From contig JAGARR010000015.1 of NCBI GenBank assembly GCA_017622135.1, positions 1 to 64,000 on the forward strand: a DNA stretch of 64,000 bases, read 5' to 3'. The notes under the pieces were generated by a model. The model had not been told where the DNA came from, did no database searches, and was given only the letters and a program-made list of their open reading frames with translations. The position numbers and the translations under genes are program-made. Of the stretch, positions 61,859 to 64,000 are shown one piece after another; position 1 is the stretch's first letter, and every line of letters begins with the position of its first letter. The stretch comes from Spirochaetaceae bacterium. GTDB lineage: Bacteria > Spirochaetota > Spirochaetia > Treponematales > Treponemataceae.

Positions 61859-64000
61859 ATGCGGGATATTCAAGATTTTGACAGTTTGATGATAAAACTT
61901 GCCTCACCAGATGTGATCCGTGCTTGGTCATACGGTGAGGTAAAAAAACCTGAGACAATAAATTACCGTACTCTGAGGCCGGAGAAGGATGGTCTTTTCT
62001 GTGAGCGTATCTTTGGTACTACCAAGGAATGGGAGTGCTTTTGTGGTAAGTTCAAATCAATCCGCTACAAGGGTGTCGTTTGTGACCGCTGTGGTGTTGA
62101 GGTGACCCACTTCAAGGTCCGCCGTGAGCGTATGGGGCACATTGAGCTGGCAGCTCCGGTGGCCCATATTTGGTACTATCGCTCAACTCCTTCCAGAATG
62201 GGTGCATTGCTGGATCTGCAGCAGAAGGAGCTGCGGGCCGTATTGCACTACGAGCAGTACATCGTCATTGATGCCGGTGATACAACCCTTGAAAAGATGC
62301 AACTCCTGACAGAAGATGAGTACATGGAGTATCAGGAGCGGTATGGTGGTGCCTTTACTGCCGGAATGGGTGCCGAGGCGATCAAGACCTTGCTGGAAGG
62401 CTTGGATCTTGATGCGCTGGCAGCGGAGCTTCGCCTCAAAATGGAGGAGAAGAATGCCAAGAATGACAAGCGTCTCCTGAAGCGAATTGAGTTGGTGGAG
62501 AATTTCCGTTCATCTGGAAATAAATGTTCCTGGATGATTCTAGATGTAATTCCTGTCATTCCACCTGAGCTGCGGCCTATGGTCCAGCTGGATGGTGGAC
62601 GGTTTGCCACCTCCGATTTGAATGACTTGTATCGTCGTGTAATCAATAGAAACAACCGACTTCGGCGGCTGATGCAGTTGTCTGCTCCTGACATTATCAT
62701 CAGGAACGAGAAGCGTATGCTGCAGGAGGCTGTTGATGCCCTCTTCGACAATTCCAAGAAGAAGCGTTCTGTAAAGGGTGCCGCAAATCGTCCTCTGAAG
62801 TCAATTTCCGATATGCTGAAGGGAAAGCAGGGCCGCTTCCGTCAGAACCTGTTGGGAAAGCGTGTTGACTATTCCGGTCGTTCTGTAATCGTCGTCGGTC
62901 CCGAGCTGAAGCTGTGGCAGTGTGGCTTGCCCACCAAGATGGCCTTGGAGTTGTTCAAGCCCTTCATCATGAAAAAGCTGGTGGACAAGAACATTGAGTT
63001 CAATGTGAAAAAGGCTCGCATGGCTGTAGACCAGGAGAAGCCTGAGGTGTTCAAGATTCTGGACGAGGTTGTTCGAGAGCATCCTGTCATGCTGAACCGT
63101 GCTCCTACACTGCACCGCCTTGGTATTCAGGCCTTTGAGCCGGTTCTGGTAGAGGGAAAGGCCATTCGTCTGCATCCCCTGGTTTGTCATGCTTTTAACG
63201 CTGACTTTGACGGTGACCAGATGGCCGTGCACGTGCCTCTGACCCAGGCCGCCCAGATGGAGTGCTGGACCTTGATGCTTTCCGCCCGAAACCTGTTGGA
63301 TCCCGCCAACGGAAAGACCATTGTCTATCCCTCCCAGGATATGGTTCTGGGAATCTACTATCTGACAAAAATTAAGCCTAACGCCAAGGGAACCGGCAAG
63401 CGATTCAGCTCCGAGGAGGAGGTGTTCCTGGCAGCCGAATCAAACGTAATCGAGTGGCAGGCTTCAATCAAGGTTCCTGTGAAGAAGGCACCTTACAATG
63501 GGGCTGTCATCGAGACAACTGCCGGCCGTCTGAAGTTCAACGAGGAAATGCCCGCTGACGTTGAATTTGTGAATGAGCTGCTGGGCGACAAGGATTTGAA
63601 GAAACTCATTGAGCATGTATATGCCAACCAGGGAGCTTGGTTGACCGTACAGATGCTGGATGCAATCAAGTCTGTGGGGTATAAGTACGCCACCTTCTTC
63701 GGTGCTACCATTTCTATGGATGATATTCTCATCCCCAAAGAGAAGGCTGAGATTATCGAGGCAACTAACAGGGAAGTTGAGGAAATCCAGAAGAACTGTA
63801 ATACTGGTATCATGACCATTCAGGAGCGTTATGAGAAGGTAACCGAATTGTGGGACCGCACAAACGACAATCTGACAGACATCATGATGAAGAACCTGGA
63901 GCAGGACAAGGACGGCTTCAATACCATTTACATGATGGCTGCTTCCGGCGCTCGTGGTAGTAAGAACCAGATTCGTCAGCTGGCCGGTATGCGTGGTTTG
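61859..64000 (+). CDS. rpoC: RNA polymerase beta' subunit, N-terminal part (cut by window end)
   Basis: 714 codons are present. The N-terminal zinc site reads [20 protein letters not shown], and the active-site loop [12 protein letters not shown], which holds the catalytic Mg, lies near residue 450. GGAGAG precedes ATG 61859. The gene runs off the right edge. Confidence 0.99.
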   Translation, partial: MRDIQDFDSLMIKLASPDVIRAWSYGEVKKPETINYRTLRPEKDGLFCERIFGTTKEWECFCGKFKSIRYKGVVCDRCGVEVTHFKVRRERMGHIELAAPVAHIWYYRSTPSRMGALLDLQQKELRAVLHYEQYIVIDAGDTTLEKMQLLTEDEYMEYQERYGGAFTAGMGAEAIKTLLEGLDLDALAAELRLKMEEKNAKNDKRLLKRIELVENFRSSGNKCSWMILDVIPVIPPELRPMVQLDGGRFATSDLNDLYRRVINRNNRLRRLMQLSAPDIIIRNEKRMLQEAVDALFDNSKKKRSVKGAANRPLKSISDMLKGKQGRFRQNLLGKRVDYSGRSVIVVGPELKLWQCGLPTKMALELFKPFIMKKLVDKNIEFNVKKARMAVDQEKPEVFKILDEVVREHPVMLNRAPTLHRLGIQAFEPVLVEGKAIRLHPLVCHAFNADFDGDQMAVHVPLTQAAQMECWTLMLSARNLLDPANGKTIVYPSQDMVLGIYYLTKIKPNAKGTGKRFSSEEEVFLAAESNVIEWQASIKVPVKKAPYNGAVIETTAGRLKFNEEMPADVEFVNELLGDKDLKKLIEHVYANQGAWLTVQMLDAIKSVGYKYATFFGATISMDDILIPKEKAEIIEATNREVEEIQKNCNTGIMTIQERYEKVTELWDRTNDNLTDIMMKNLEQDKDGFNTIYMMAASGARGSKNQIRQLAGMRGL

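Overview
The window looks like the chromosome of a Treponema-like spirochaete, with a GC content roughly balanced to slightly GC-rich. The grounds are: a RpoB rifampicin region with Asn at the E. coli Ser531 position, as known in treponemes and borreliae; treponeme-style lipoproteins (tandem InlB-like repeats plus a formylglycine-enzyme/C-type-lectin domain); a DUF4015 protein; a two-domain RarA; and many small secreted proteins of unknown function. No species is assigned. All calls come from reading motifs by eye; no database search was run.

Layout. 1-304: a 7-bp tandem repeat and a strong hairpin. 305-2080: a surface lipoprotein whose C-terminus has the codon signature of a diversity-generating-retroelement (DGR) variable region. 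2089-2640: gene debris. 2665-6554: flavin reductase, then etfB-etfA-acyl-CoA dehydrogenase. 13718 down to 6686 (minus strand): one collinear run of a tri-heme quinol-peroxidase-like protein, resB, resC, fixC, fixX, menA and a polyprenyl synthase. With the ETF genes facing it, this suggests electron flow from acyl-CoA via ETF and FixCX to menaquinone and then to hydrogen peroxide, which would be unusual in a treponeme. 13952-18752: DUF4015 protein, PAP2 phosphatase and mnmE.

19.2-36.7 kb is a mosaic of housekeeping and accessory genes: a STAS-like protein, aat, a lone IS150-type OrfA, thiN, a GH3-family protein, a vapBC-type module between two 90-bp direct repeats, a Gx-transporter pair, an IS3-like remnant, ahpC with a domain-permuted ahpF, a DUF1538 membrane protein with a double PII protein, GNAT, relB/yoeB, marR/MATE, small secreted proteins and an OmpA protein. 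36.8-54.5 kb holds queD, plsC, HAD, a second GH3 paralogue, gapA, an FGGY kinase, rarA, envelope proteins, folD-folE2, an AT-rich toxin/immunity remnant, an AAA/DUF4143 ATPase and a DUF711 protein.

54.7-64.0 kb is the transcription/translation cluster: tRNA-Thr, rpmG, tRNA-Trp, secE, nusG, rplK, rplA, rplJ, rplL, rpoB and rpoC (cut by the window edge).

Two signals cut across single genes. About nine genes have a -10 box only 6-7 bases before the start codon and no ribosome binding site, as expected for leaderless mRNAs. Two intergenic regions carry the same hairpin element with completely different but perfectly complementary stems.
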